Source: JAHJTW01 sp964545545 (lineage in GTDB: Bacteria > Krumholzibacteriota > Krumholzibacteriia > LZORAL124-64-63). Taken from it: DNA of 26,712 bases. Location of the stretch: the NCBI GenBank assembly GCA_964545545.1, contig CAZJGK010000040.1, forward strand, positions 1-26,712, given 5' to 3'. Numbering within the stretch: the stretch's first letter is position 1; each line of letters opens with the position of its first letter. Below are positions 13,036-23,847 of this stretch, one piece after another. Below the pieces are notes generated by a model. The model saw only the letters and a list, made by a program, of their open reading frames with translations. It did not search any database and was not told the DNA's origin. The translations under genes were made by a program, and so were the position numbers.

Positions 13036-13979
13036 GGCGTCTCCTGGGGTGATCCTGCAAGAAGCGCCACGAAAACATCCTCGATGCCCGGCTTGATGGA
13101 TTCGGCGGTGATGCCTGCCTGGTTCAGCCGGCGGATCAGACGCTCGCCCTCGCCTGCGGGGTGAGCCAGGTGCAGAGAGTCCCCGAAGCGGATGGCGCTG
13201 CGGGGCTCGAGGCCCTCCTGCGGGAGCACGGCTGACAGCCGCTCGGCATTATTCGCGTCCAGGCGGATCAATCCGCCGGGAAAAAGCTGGGTCAACTGGT
13301 CGGGCGTGCCGTGGGCGAGTGCCCGACCCTCGTGCACAAGCAGCACTTGATCACAAAGTTCCGCCTCATCCATGTACGGCGTGCTGACGAGGATGGCCAG
13401 GCCTTCCTGTGCGAAGCGCCGCAACCATTGCCAGAATTCCTGACGACTGACCGGGTCGACACCCGTGGTGGGTTCGTCGAGGATGAGCAGTTCCGGACGG
13501 TGCACGAGATTGCAACTGAGCGCCAGCTTCTGCTTCATCCCTCCTGATAGGGCGCCGGCCCGGCGATCACGGAAGGGTCCGAGACGGCTGAACTCCAGCA
13601 GCTCGGCTTCCCGGCGATCGCGCTCCGCCTTGGGCACCAGGTAAAGTTCCGCGAAAAAACGCAGGTTCTCGCCCACCGTCAGGTCCGGATATAGGCTGAA
13701 ACGCTGGGGCATATATCCCAGGCGATCCTTGATGGCGCGTGTCCTGGTCATGGCGTCGGTCCCCAGCACCTGAACCTGTCCCGCATCGGGACGCAGCAAC
13801 CCCAGGGCGATGCGCATGGTCGTGGTCTTGCCGGCGCCATCGGGGCCGATCATGCCCACGATGGCGCCCCGGGCCACGGTCACATCCAGGCCGGCCACGG
13901 CCCGGGTGCGACCGAAGCTCTTGTGCAGGCCGGTGATGGCAAGGGCCGGGGCGGTGGTGGAATCTGACGAAGTAGTCAT
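13032..13979 (-). CDS. ABC transporter ATP-binding protein (first half of split YbhF)
   Basis: A 315-residue ATPase. Walker A is GPDGAGKTT (about 45-53), the Q-loop is GYMPQRFSLY, the signature is a canonical-like LSGGMKQKLALS, Walker B is LLILDEPTTGVDP, and the H-loop region reads STPYMDEAELC, where the usual His is Pro-Tyr shifted (STPY rather than STHY), so the switch histidine looks replaced. A C-terminal extension of about 85 residues follows the ATPase core. It corresponds to the N-terminal half of YbhF; the downstream gene gives the other half. It starts three bases after the adaptor gene. The absent switch histidine is typical of one half of asymmetric transporters but should be noted. 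Confidence 0.93.
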   Translation of the reverse strand: MTTSSDSTTAPALAITGLHKSFGRTRAVAGLDVTVARGAIVGMIGPDGAGKTTTMRIALGLLRPDAGQVQVLGTDAMTRTRAIKDRLGYMPQRFSLYPDLTVGENLRFFAELYLVPKAERDRREAELLEFSRLGPFRDRRAGALSGGMKQKLALSCNLVHRPELLILDEPTTGVDPVSRQEFWQWLRRFAQEGLAILVSTPYMDEAELCDQVLLVHEGRALAHGTPDQLTQLFPGGLIRLDANNAERLSAVLPQEGLEPRSAIRFGDSLHLAHPAGEGERLIRRLNQAGITAESIKPGIEDVFVALLAGSPQETP

Positions 13980-13982
13980 GAT

Positions 13983-14870
13983 CTACTTTCCCACCATGAC
14001 TTCACCGGGCATGCCGATGGCCAGGCCGCCGTCGGGGTTGGGTACCACGAGTTTCACCGCGTAAACAAGCTGGGCGCGGGCGTCGTGGGTCTGGGCGTTC
14101 TTGGGAGTGAACTCGGCCTCGCTGCTGATCCAGGTGACCGTGCCGGTGAAAGCGCGGCCGGGAAAGGCATCCACCCGAACGGGCAGATCCCGGCCCAGGG
14201 CAACCAGGCTCATTTCGGACTCGTCCAGGTAGAAGCGCAATTCCAGGCGGCGCAGGTCGGCCAGGCGCAGGGCCGCGGCTCCCGGGGCGGTCATCTCGCC
14301 AGGTTCCGCGGTGCGCAACAGCACCGTGCCGGACAGGGGTGACAGCACCACGCTGTCGTGCAGCTTGCGATCGTAGACGGCGAGACTCGCCCGCAGGCGC
14401 ACCGCTTCCGCGTCCAGGGCGGCCACGTTGTGTTCCGCGGCCGAAACCTTGTCCGTCAGGATGTCCCGCTGGGCCCGCGCCTCATCCACCTGCTGGGCGG
14501 TGGCGCTGCCGCCCGCACCCATGGTGTCAAGACGCAGGAGGGTGAGCTTCGCCAGATCCAGTGTGCGGCGCACCTGTGCCGCCTCGGCCAAGGCGGCTGC
14601 GCGGCGGGCGGCCACACCGCCGAGGGCGGCTTCGGCTTCGGCCCGCTGCAGGCGGGTCAGTTCGGAGTCGACCACCAGCAGGGTGTCGCCCACATCGACC
14701 ACGTCTCCTTCGTGGGAGCCGACGCGCAGCAACTGCCCGGGAGTCTTGGCTGAGATATCCACCTTGACGGCTTCGAACGTGCCCGAGGGATAGACATGGT
14801 CGCGGCCGTGGCAACCGGAGATAAGCAGCAAAACAACCAGGGCAGCCGAAGTTTTCGCGGTCATTTTCAT
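13983..14870 (-). CDS. HlyD-family periplasmic adaptor lipoprotein (YbhG-like)
   Basis: A 295-residue membrane-fusion protein. A lipoprotein signal peptide ends at a lipobox LISGC with C20 as the lipid-bearing residue, anchoring it in the membrane. A biotinyl-lipoyl half (ISAKTPGQLLRVGSHEGDVV) leads into an alanine-rich coiled-coil hairpin (about 70-160), then the second lipoyl half (VVLSPLSGTVLLRTAEPGEM) and a beta-barrel (about 205-280). It bridges the ABC permeases and the TolC-like channel. The ATG at 14870 follows GAAAGGAAACC. E. coli YbhG is non-lipidated as far as I recall, so lipidation is a small difference. Confidence 0.92.
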   Translation of the reverse strand: MKMTAKTSAALVVLLLISGCHGRDHVYPSGTFEAVKVDISAKTPGQLLRVGSHEGDVVDVGDTLLVVDSELTRLQRAEAEAALGGVAARRAAALAEAAQVRRTLDLAKLTLLRLDTMGAGGSATAQQVDEARAQRDILTDKVSAAEHNVAALDAEAVRLRASLAVYDRKLHDSVVLSPLSGTVLLRTAEPGEMTAPGAAALRLADLRRLELRFYLDESEMSLVALGRDLPVRVDAFPGRAFTGTVTWISSEAEFTPKNAQTHDARAQLVYAVKLVVPNPDGGLAIGMPGEVMVGK

Positions 14871-14898
14871 GGTTTCCTTTCTTGGCGTTTGACGCCGG

Positions 14899-16206
14899 TC
14901 ACCAGCCCCTGGCAGCCAGCAGTTCAGCTTCCGCCCGGCGCAACCGCGCCTGGGCCGTGGCCTGGTCGGCCGCTGCCAGTGTTACATCATCTTCGGCGTC
15001 CAGCAGCTCGCTCTCGGTGGCGTGCCCCTGGCGCCAGCGCTCGTGGGCCAGGCTCAAGCGCTGCCGCTCCAGGTCCAATCGCTGGCCCGACCAATCCGCC
15101 TCCATCCGAGCCGCCTGCACCTGGGTCAGGGCGTTGGCCTGGCGGGTGCGCAACGCATCGTCCACGTCGTCGCGGGCGGCCGCCAACGCGCGTCCCTGGG
15201 CCTGCAGATTCATGACCCGGCTGCGGCGGCTGCCGAAGTCGAACAAGGTCCAGCGCAGGTTCACGGCGACCGTGCCGTAGTTCATCCACTGGTTGGTGAC
15301 CGGGTCGATGCCAGGTTTCCCGTAGTGCCAGCCCCCTTCCAGATCGACAGCGGGCCAGCGCGATCCGGACGCTTCCCGGACCGAGTGGCCGGTTGCGTCG
15401 AGCCGGGCGTCAAGGGCGCGCAGTTCAGGCCTTTCGTTCAAGGGTCTACTGGTAGCGTCGTCAGTCAGCAGTGAGACATCCAGGTCGGCCAGGGGATGGA
15501 TCTGCATTCCGGGCCGCCCCACGAGACGACCCAGCAGGTAGCGCCGTGCTGCGGCCTCGGCCTGGGATCCGACGGTGGTCTGCTCGGCGCGCCGCAGCCG
15601 TGCCAGCACCTGAAGGTGATCCTCTTCGCTGGCCATGCCCGCGGCGATGTTGGCTTCGATCTCGGCCAGGTGCCGGCGCAGACGCGCCTCCCCCTGACTG
15701 GCGGCACGGGCGGCCGCCTCACTTCCCAGAGCGGCGTAAAAAGCCTGGCGCACCTGCAGGCGCAGATCGAGGCTGTCGGCAGCAACGTCGGCCACGCTGG
15801 CCCGCCATCGGGCCCGGGCGGAGAGAACCTTCGCCTGCAGTTTCCCCCCCTCGAACAGCGGAGCCCTGAGACCCAGCATGAGATCGGTGCTGGTGCCGTC
15901 ACCGAAGGCGATGCTGTGGGGCCCGGCCAAAGACGGCACGTTCAACCTCATGGTCTCGGTCGTATAACTGCTGCTGCCGCTTAACCCGACAACGGGCAGC
16001 CGTCCCGCCCCCGCAGTACTCACGCCCTCGCGGGCCGCTTCGGCCTGGGCGCGGCCGCCGGCCAGTACGGGTGAGACCGTCAAGGCGGTCTGCACGCAAG
16101 CGGCCAGGGACCAGGCCGTGTCGGCCGGGGCGGGAACGGTCACTGCAGGTGCTGCGGCAGCCGCCAGGATCAAGGCCGCCACAGCGAAGGATCCAAGCAC
16201 TTTCAT
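14899..16206 (-). CDS. TolC-family outer-membrane efflux protein
   Basis: A 435-residue outer-membrane channel. An alanine-rich signal peptide (MKVLGSFAVAALILAAAAA) leads into two repeats of the OEP domain: long alanine/arginine-rich helices and short strand segments (YTTETMRLNVP near 80; VNLRWTLFDFGSRRSRVMNL near 310). The second-repeat hallmark WTLFDFGSRR is clear. It should trimerise in the outer membrane and complete the export path. The gene begins two bases after the TetR stop. A dedicated channel gene inside the operon is absent from the E. coli cecR-ybhGFSR operon, which uses a shared TolC. Confidence 0.93.
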   Translation of the reverse strand: MKVLGSFAVAALILAAAAAPAVTVPAPADTAWSLAACVQTALTVSPVLAGGRAQAEAAREGVSTAGAGRLPVVGLSGSSSYTTETMRLNVPSLAGPHSIAFGDGTSTDLMLGLRAPLFEGGKLQAKVLSARARWRASVADVAADSLDLRLQVRQAFYAALGSEAAARAASQGEARLRRHLAEIEANIAAGMASEEDHLQVLARLRRAEQTTVGSQAEAAARRYLLGRLVGRPGMQIHPLADLDVSLLTDDATSRPLNERPELRALDARLDATGHSVREASGSRWPAVDLEGGWHYGKPGIDPVTNQWMNYGTVAVNLRWTLFDFGSRRSRVMNLQAQGRALAAARDDVDDALRTRQANALTQVQAARMEADWSGQRLDLERQRLSLAHERWRQGHATESELLDAEDDVTLAAADQATAQARLRRAEAELLAARGW

Positions 16207-16208
16207 AA

Positions 16209-16871
16209 TCAGGCCTCCTTGGCCGGCGCAACGGCGCGCCTCACGACGATTTCGGCCGAACGGCCCACCGCGGCGGCGGTTTCGGGGTCGTTCATATCCA
16301 GGTCCAGGATCACCGCCACCATGGGAGCGAACGCCATCAGGCCGTTGCCGATGCCGAAGATGACGGCCATCAGGTGGGCCGGTGGAATGCCGTCTGCGAA
16401 GCCCTTGACCTGCGCGGCTTCGATGACGCTCAAGATGGTCTGACGCAGGCCCAAGGGACCGTGCTGGCCCAGCTCCCGGATCACCTCCGGCAAGCGGGGC
16501 GCGCCGTCGGTCATTTCCCGTAGCATGAGTTTCATGAGTTCCGGTCGTTGTCGGTGCATTTCCATGACGAACCTGGGCAACCCCGCCAGGATGTCCTGGG
16601 GCGAAGAATCGGCCTTGAAACCAGCGAGCACGAGGCGAAGCAGTTCCGTCAACTCCAGTTCGATCACGCGCCGATAGAGCAGTTCCTTGCTGCCGAAGTA
16701 GTAATGGATCATCGCCAGGTTGACTTTCGCCGCCTCGGCAATCCTGCGGGTCGACGTGCCGGAAAAGCCGTTATCGGCAAACAGCCGGCGCGCGGCATCA
16801 AGAATGGCTGTTGTCGGCGTGCCCGGTTCGGGCGAAGGCGGCGCCGTGGGTGGTGTGGCCCGGGTACTCAA
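16209..16871 (-). CDS. CecR-like TetR-family regulator of the efflux operon
   Basis: A 220-residue repressor. After a proline-rich 20-residue lead (TPPTAPPSPEPG) comes the helix-turn-helix at about 24-70 (ILDAARRLFADNGFSGTSTR, then AKVNLAMIHYYFGSKELLYR), as in CecR/YbiH. No ATG is available near the domain; the start is TTG at 16871, seven bases after AGAGGA. Extension further upstream would pass through the promoter and is rejected. It is the first gene of a seven-gene operon and probably represses it through the inverted repeat at 16909-16923, releasing in the presence of a drug or toxin. Inducer unknown. Confidence 0.9.
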   Translation of the reverse strand: MSTRATPPTAPPSPEPGTPTTAILDAARRLFADNGFSGTSTRRIAEAAKVNLAMIHYYFGSKELLYRRVIELELTELLRLVLAGFKADSSPQDILAGLPRFVMEMHRQRPELMKLMLREMTDGAPRLPEVIRELGQHGPLGLRQTILSVIEAAQVKGFADGIPPAHLMAVIFGIGNGLMAFAPMVAVILDLDMNDPETAAAVGRSAEIVVRRAVAPAKEA

Positions 16872-16908
16872 AAAGCAATCCTCTTCTGGTTTTGGAGTTG
16901 GTCGGTCG

Positions 16909-16952
16909 TTTGATTTAATCAAATGATTAATCCCTTGATGGCTGCATGTCAA
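16909..16952 (-). promoter_or_regulatory. Promoter and operator of the efflux operon
   Basis: Minus strand: perfect -35 TTGACA (16952-16947), a 17-base spacer, then a -10-like TAATCA (16929-16924). Just downstream, TTTGATT (16909-16915) and AATCAAA (16917-16923) form a perfect 7-bp inverted repeat around one base, covering the predicted start of transcription. A second small palindrome GATTAATC lies at 16925-16932 across the -10. This suits repression by the adjacent TetR protein. Confidence 0.6.
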
Positions 16953-17109
16953 GAGATAAGAGCGAGCGAAGACGTGAATTTCGGCCTGGTTCACAGAGTG
17001 CAATTCCGAATTGACATTCCCATTCCATTGACGATCTTTACTCCACCCCATCCCCCGGCATGTCCCGGGGACCCTGACGGCCTGGGCTGAGCAAGAGGAA
17101 TTCGCCAGT
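16953..17109 (+). promoter_or_regulatory. Upstream region of the ATP synthase operon
   Basis: This should contain the atp promoter. A perfect TTGACA lies at 17011-17016, but no good -10 sits 16-18 bases on; TTTACT at 17037-17042 is 20 bases away. A stable leader hairpin, CCCCGG (17053-17058) with CCGGGG (17065-17070), lies about 40 bases before the first gene. The promoter is therefore only tentatively placed. Confidence 0.35.
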
Positions 17110-17565
17110 TTGAACGAACCCCTCCTATCCCGTGTCCGTTTATGGACCATCATTCTTTCGTTGCCGGTCTCTGCAGTCTGCGGGCTGTTCATTTCCTGGA
17201 CCTTTGCCCTGGGTGTTTTTCTGACGGCCTTGTGGGCCGTGGCTGGTTTTTTTGTCCTGGAGCGGCTGTTGCGCCTGGCCGTGGTCCCACCCGGGACGCC
17301 GCGAAACGGATTCTTGATTTTTCTGTTATTGATTGCCAAATTGGGTATATACGGCCTTGCCATCTGGGTGTTATTTTCCCGTCAATTTCCGGGGATGAGC
17401 CATGTGGCGGGGCTGACCCTTATGATGGTGGTTCTGGTTGCCTTGGGCGCCAGGGTTAGATCGCAGGAGATCCTTGATCTGCAACAGTCGCCGCCCGAAG
17501 GGGTTTCCGGATCTGGCCGCGACACAACACGGACAGCGCAAAATGAACGGGCTGAAGATGCGTGA
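17110..17565 (+). CDS. atpI: AtpI-like ATP synthase assembly membrane protein
   Basis: A 151-residue protein with four predicted membrane segments (about 11-29, 30-50, 67-88 and 99-115) and a hydrophilic C-terminal tail of about 35 residues. Its size, topology and place directly before atpB fit the ATP synthase subunit I family, which helps assemble the c-ring; sequence conservation in this family is low, so the name rests largely on context. The start is TTG at 17110 with GAGGAA nine bases upstream. It overlaps atpB by about 23 bases. Confidence 0.7.
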   Translation: MNEPLLSRVRLWTIILSLPVSAVCGLFISWTFALGVFLTALWAVAGFFVLERLLRLAVVPPGTPRNGFLIFLLLIAKLGIYGLAIWVLFSRQFPGMSHVAGLTLMMVVLVALGARVRSQEILDLQQSPPEGVSGSGRDTTRTAQNERAEDA

Positions 17566-18464
17566 GCTGAACGGGAGATCCATAAGGTTATTGCCAGTTT
17601 TGCTGCTTGCCGCCGTGTTTTGCGTGGGGATGGCTACGGCGTCCCTGGCCCAACACGATGCGCATCAGGATCCTGCTGAATCCCATGCGGTGGCGNNNNN
17701 NNNNNNNNNNNNNNNNNNNNNNNNNNNNNNNNNNNNNNNNNNNNNNNNNNNNNNNNNNNNNNNNNNNNNNNNNNNNNNNNNNNNNNNNNNNNNNNCTCTT
17801 TTTTGTCGTGCTGGCCGGGAAGCTTTCGGTGCGTAACCCGGGCCGGACTCAGATGATCATCGAGTTGTTCTTCGGTTGGCTGTACGACCTGTTCCGGTCT
17901 GTGCTCGGTTCCGAAGCCAGGCGCTATACGCCGTACCTGGGCACCCTGTTCATCTTCATCCTGGTGAACAACCTGTTCGGCATGGTCCCCTTGGGCCATT
18001 CCTCCACCAGCAGTTTTGCGACCACTACCTTCGCTTTGGGCATGCTCACCTTCTTTTATGTGCAGGGCATCGCCTTGAAGAAAAACGGATTCCTGGGCTA
18101 CCTGCACCACATGGCCGGTTCCCCCACCTGCGGCCTGGAGTGGGGTTTTTCGATCCTGTTGTTTCCCTTGCACGTGCTGGGTGAATTGATCAAACCCATC
18201 AGCCTGAGCCTCCGTCTTTTCGGCAACATTTTTGGCGAGGACGCCCTGGTGGCCACCATGGTGATGCTGGGAACCGGGATCATGTTCAAGCTGACCGGAT
18301 CGCAATTCGTGCCGGGACTGCCGCTGCAGTTCCCGTTCTATTTCCTCGGACTGCTGTCCAGCACGATCCAGGCGCTTGTTTTCACCATTTTGTCGACGGT
18401 TTACATTGCCCTTTGGCTTCCCCACGATGATCACGAAGGTCTCGCGGAAGCGCACGGGCATTGA
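17543..18464 (+). CDS. atpB: F1Fo ATP synthase subunit a, interrupted by an assembly gap
   Basis: Subunit a of the membrane Fo part, forming the proton half-channels. The N-terminal 50 residues contain a signal-peptide-like segment (LLPVLLLAAVFCVGMATASL, then AQHDAHQ), typical of phyla whose AtpB has a cleaved or extra N-terminal helix. After the 100-N gap the protein continues with LFFVVLAGK, helices such as YTPYLGTLFIFILVNNLFGM, and the essential arginine block ISLSLRLFGNIFGE. The reading frames before and after the N run differ, so the run length is arbitrary rather than evidence of a real frameshift. The start is ATG at 17543, or in-frame ATG at 17558; neither has a strong ribosome site, consistent with coupling to atpI. 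Confidence 0.9.
17696..17795. other. Assembly gap (100 N)
   Basis: A run of exactly 100 N inside atpB, the usual placeholder for unknown length. It removes the segment between the signal-like helix and the first conserved Fo helix. Confidence 0.97.
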
Positions 18465-18466
18465 CA

Positions 18467-18526
18467 GGGCCAAACGGCCCGCAACAGCGGGGCAACCCGC
18501 GAGCTTGAACGCGCGGCGCACGCGCC
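18467..18526 (+). promoter_or_regulatory. Triple-hairpin intercistronic leader of atpE
   Basis: Three small hairpins follow each other in the 76 bases between atpB and atpE: GGGCC-AAAC-GGCCC (18467-18480); GCGGG-GCAA-CCCGC (18487-18500), which has a GNRA-type loop; and GGCG-CACG-CGCC (18515-18526). The AAAAGGAG ribosome site lies just after them. In E. coli the atpE leader boosts translation of subunit c, which is needed in many copies; a similar role here is inferred. Confidence 0.4.
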
Positions 18527-18540
18527 AAAAGGAGATGACA

Positions 18541-18768
18541 ATGACAGGGAACATTATGGGACTGGCTCTTCCTCTCGGCCTGGGCTTTGCGGCCCTGGGT
18601 GGTGCACTCGGTCTGGGTCGGGCAATCGAAGGGGGCATGACCGCCATGGGGCGTCAACCCGAAGCCATCGCTCAGATCCAGACGGCCATGATCATCGGCT
18701 GCGCCTTTATCGAGGCCCTGACGATCTACGCCCTGATCGCAACTTTCCTGTTGATGGGTAAGGTTTAG
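18541..18768 (+). CDS. atpE: F1Fo ATP synthase subunit c
   Basis: A 75-residue hairpin of two membrane helices that forms the rotor ring. Helix 1 is glycine-rich (PLGLGFAALGGALGLG), the polar loop is GRQPE (residues 37-41), and helix 2 carries the ion-binding glutamate E58 (GCAFIEALTIYAL). The Na+-type signature (a Gln in helix 1 and Ser-Thr after the Glu) is absent, so proton coupling is predicted. The ATG at 18541 is chosen over one at 18535 because the AGGAG ribosome site abuts the earlier one. Confidence 0.96.
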   Translation: MTGNIMGLALPLGLGFAALGGALGLGRAIEGGMTAMGRQPEAIAQIQTAMIIGCAFIEALTIYALIATFLLMGKV

Positions 18769-18872
18769 TTGCCGGGGACATCCCGCGTGCGTTGAACGAA
18801 GCTGGGGTGCGGAAGCCCCGCGCCCTGGTTCGCCGACGAAACCGGTCATTCCCATCCGGAAGGTGATCCGTC

Positions 18873-19373
18873 ATGGATATGGTACTGCCCAAGTTAACCC
18901 AGCTGCTGACCACTGCGGTCGGCTTCCTGCTGTTCGTGTGGGTGTTGGCCAAGTACGCCTGGGGACCCATCCTGAACTTGCTCGACAAGCGGCGCGAGAA
19001 GATAGAGGCCGATTTCGTCTCGGCCGAAAAGAATCTCGCCGAGTCCGAGAATCTCAGGGGTGAGTTCGAGCACAAACTGGCCGACATCAAGGTCATCGAG
19101 CGCGAGAAAATCCAGGAGGCCGTCAACAAGGGCGAGGTGATGGGTGATTCCATCATCAGCAAGGCCCGGCAGCAAGCCGATGAAACCAGGATGAAGGCCG
19201 ATCAGGACATCGACCTGGAAGTACAAAAGGCACAGCTGGAACTGAGGGACTCGGTGGTGAACATGGCCATCGGGGCCGCCGAAAAAGTAATCGGGGAACG
19301 CCTGGACGGCGATTTGCACCGCAAATTGATCCTCGATTACATCAACCAGATCGGGGAGCAACCCCATGCGTGA
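18873..19373 (+). CDS. atpF: F1Fo ATP synthase subunit b
   Basis: A 166-residue peripheral-stalk protein: one N-terminal membrane helix (LLTTAVGFLLFVWVLAKYAW), then a long charged coiled coil (about 36-145) rich in Lys, Glu and Ala. Its length is normal and only one b gene is present, so the stalk is a homodimer. The ATG at 18873 has GGAAGGTG upstream; an in-frame ATG at 18879 is a weaker choice. A 104-base spacer separates it from atpE, and its end overlaps atpH by eight bases. Confidence 0.95.
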   Translation: MDMVLPKLTQLLTTAVGFLLFVWVLAKYAWGPILNLLDKRREKIEADFVSAEKNLAESENLRGEFEHKLADIKVIEREKIQEAVNKGEVMGDSIISKARQQADETRMKADQDIDLEVQKAQLELRDSVVNMAIGAAEKVIGERLDGDLHRKLILDYINQIGEQPHA

Positions 19374-19914
19374 TCGCCGGGTTGCCACCAGATACGCCGG
19401 CGCGCTGCTGGCCTCGGCCAAAGAGGCGGGGGTCCTGGATGGGGTCTCGGATTCCTTTGCCGCACTGCTGGCCGTCGTGCGCGAGCACCACGACCTGGTG
19501 ATTTTCCTGGACAGCCCCCAGGTGGCCGAACAGGAAAAAAAGAAGCTCTTGAAGGATGTGTTCGGCGGCAAGGTCGATGACCTGCTGTTGACGTTCTTCT
19601 TCCTGTTGATCGACAAGAACCGCATCGAAAGCCTGCAGGACATCGCGGAGGCTTTTGCCGATCAGGTGGAACAGGAGCGGGGGATTCTGCGCGCCGGGGT
19701 GGTCACCGCCGTGCCCCTGGCCGAGGATCTGGAAAAGACCCTGCGCGAAATGCTGGCCGCGATGACCGGCAAGACCGTCATCCTGAAGAAAAAGGTCGAC
19801 CCCAAGGTGCTCGGCGGAGTCTGTGTCACCATGGGAGACAAGATCCTGGACGGCACTGTGCGCGCCAACCTGAACCGGCTGCAAAAGCAGCTTGCCAAGG
19901 CTCCGGTACGCTGA
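19366..19914 (+). CDS. atpH: F1Fo ATP synthase subunit delta
   Basis: A 182-residue stalk subunit linking subunit b to the F1 head. The N-terminal helical domain begins RRVATRYAGALLASAKEAGV, and the C-terminal part has the family block KTVILKKKVDPKVLGGVCVT followed by DKILDGTVRANLNRLQKQL. The ATG at 19366 lies inside the end of atpF with GGGGAG seven bases upstream, indicating coupled translation. Confidence 0.95.
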   Translation: MRDRRVATRYAGALLASAKEAGVLDGVSDSFAALLAVVREHHDLVIFLDSPQVAEQEKKKLLKDVFGGKVDDLLLTFFFLLIDKNRIESLQDIAEAFADQVEQERGILRAGVVTAVPLAEDLEKTLREMLAAMTGKTVILKKKVDPKVLGGVCVTMGDKILDGTVRANLNRLQKQLAKAPVR

Positions 19915-19965
19915 CCCCGTGTCGGCCGCCGGGAACCGAATCGGTATTCAACGAGGAGATGGGCA

Positions 19966-21471
<1,506 letters not shown>

Positions 21472-21501
21472 CCCGCGGTGCGTCAGCGTAGGAGGTAACC
21501 C

Positions 21502-22374
21502 GTGGCGGGAGCCGGGGTCAAATTACTGAACAAGCGGATCCGCTCGGTCAAGAACACCCAGCAGATCACCAAGGCCATGAAGATGGTCGCCGCTTCGAAG
21601 TTGCAACGCCAGCAGGGCAAGATGCTGGCCGCGCGCCCGTATGCCTGCAAGCTGACCGAACTGGTGCAGCAGCTGGCGGCCACCGCCGAAATTAATGATC
21701 CCCTGTTCCAGGTGCGGCCCGTGCAGAAGCGGCTCTTCATGGTCATGACCTCGGACAAGGGATTGTGCGGCTCTTACAACTTGAACCTGTTGAAACTGGC
21801 CCACAAGGCGGTGGACGATTCCGTCGCCGAGGGTGTGGAGACGGCGGTCTACGCCATCGGGCGCAAGGGCGCCGAGTACTTCCGCAAGCGGGGTTACACG
21901 GTATTCAAGAGCCACGAAAATTTCGGCGGGAGCGTGGACAGCACCCAGGCCAAGGCCGTGGGCGACACCGTCGTGAACGGCTTTTTGGACGGGACTTTCG
22001 ACGAGGTGCGCGTGGTCTATCCGTCTTTCGTGAGCACCATGACCCAGAGGCCCGTGAATCTGCCCCTGTTGCCGATCGCGCCGGACGCGGTCGAAAGCGA
22101 GGAGGCCGAAGGGGCCGCCCAGGATTACATCTGGGAACCGAGCCAGGAAGAATTGTTCGCGGTGTTGTTGCCGCTGTATCTGCGCAACCGGGTGTTCATG
22201 ACCCTGAGCGAGGCCTTCACCAGCGAACACGCAGCGCGCATGACGAGCATGAGCGCGGCTACCGAAAACGCCGGCGAGCTCATCGAGGCACTGACGCTGC
22301 AGCGCAACCGTGAGCGTCAGGCCGCCATCACGTCGGAATTGCTCGATATCGTGGGCGGAGCCAACGCCCTGTAG
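21502..22374 (+). CDS. atpG: F1Fo ATP synthase subunit gamma
   Basis: A 290-residue central rotor shaft. The N-terminal helix (LLNKRIRSVKNTQQITKAMK, then MVAASKLQ) and C-terminal helix (QRNRERQAAITSELLDIVGG) that form the coiled-coil axle are both present, with a Rossmann-like middle (FMVMTSDKGLCGSYN). The start is GTG at 21502, with a textbook AGGAGG six bases upstream. Confidence 0.97.
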   Translation: MAGAGVKLLNKRIRSVKNTQQITKAMKMVAASKLQRQQGKMLAARPYACKLTELVQQLAATAEINDPLFQVRPVQKRLFMVMTSDKGLCGSYNLNLLKLAHKAVDDSVAEGVETAVYAIGRKGAEYFRKRGYTVFKSHENFGGSVDSTQAKAVGDTVVNGFLDGTFDEVRVVYPSFVSTMTQRPVNLPLLPIAPDAVESEEAEGAAQDYIWEPSQEELFAVLLPLYLRNRVFMTLSEAFTSEHAARMTSMSAATENAGELIEALTLQRNRERQAAITSELLDIVGGANAL

Positions 22375-22380
22375 GTTTTA

Positions 22381-22401
22381 ACGGGGGCGCGGGGTCCCCG
22401 T
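22381..22401 (+). other. Intercistronic hairpin before atpD
   Basis: ACGGGG (22381-22386) pairs with CCCCGT (22396-22401) around a nine-base loop, seven bases after the atpG stop and before the AAGGAGAGG ribosome site of atpD. No U tract follows, so it is not a terminator; it may affect mRNA stability or atpD translation. Confidence 0.4.
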
Positions 22402-22431
22402 GATGCAGTCCATGCAAGGAGAGGAAAGAAC

Positions 22432-23844
<1,413 letters not shown>

Positions 23845-23847
23845 GCC

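Noticed and set aside
17011..17042. TTGACA with TTTACT as the atp promoter
   Set aside because: The spacer is 20 bases, outside the usual range; kept only as a tentative note in the upstream region.
17543..17836. Real frameshift in atpB
   Set aside because: The frames differ only across a run of exactly 100 N, a standard placeholder, so the difference carries no information.
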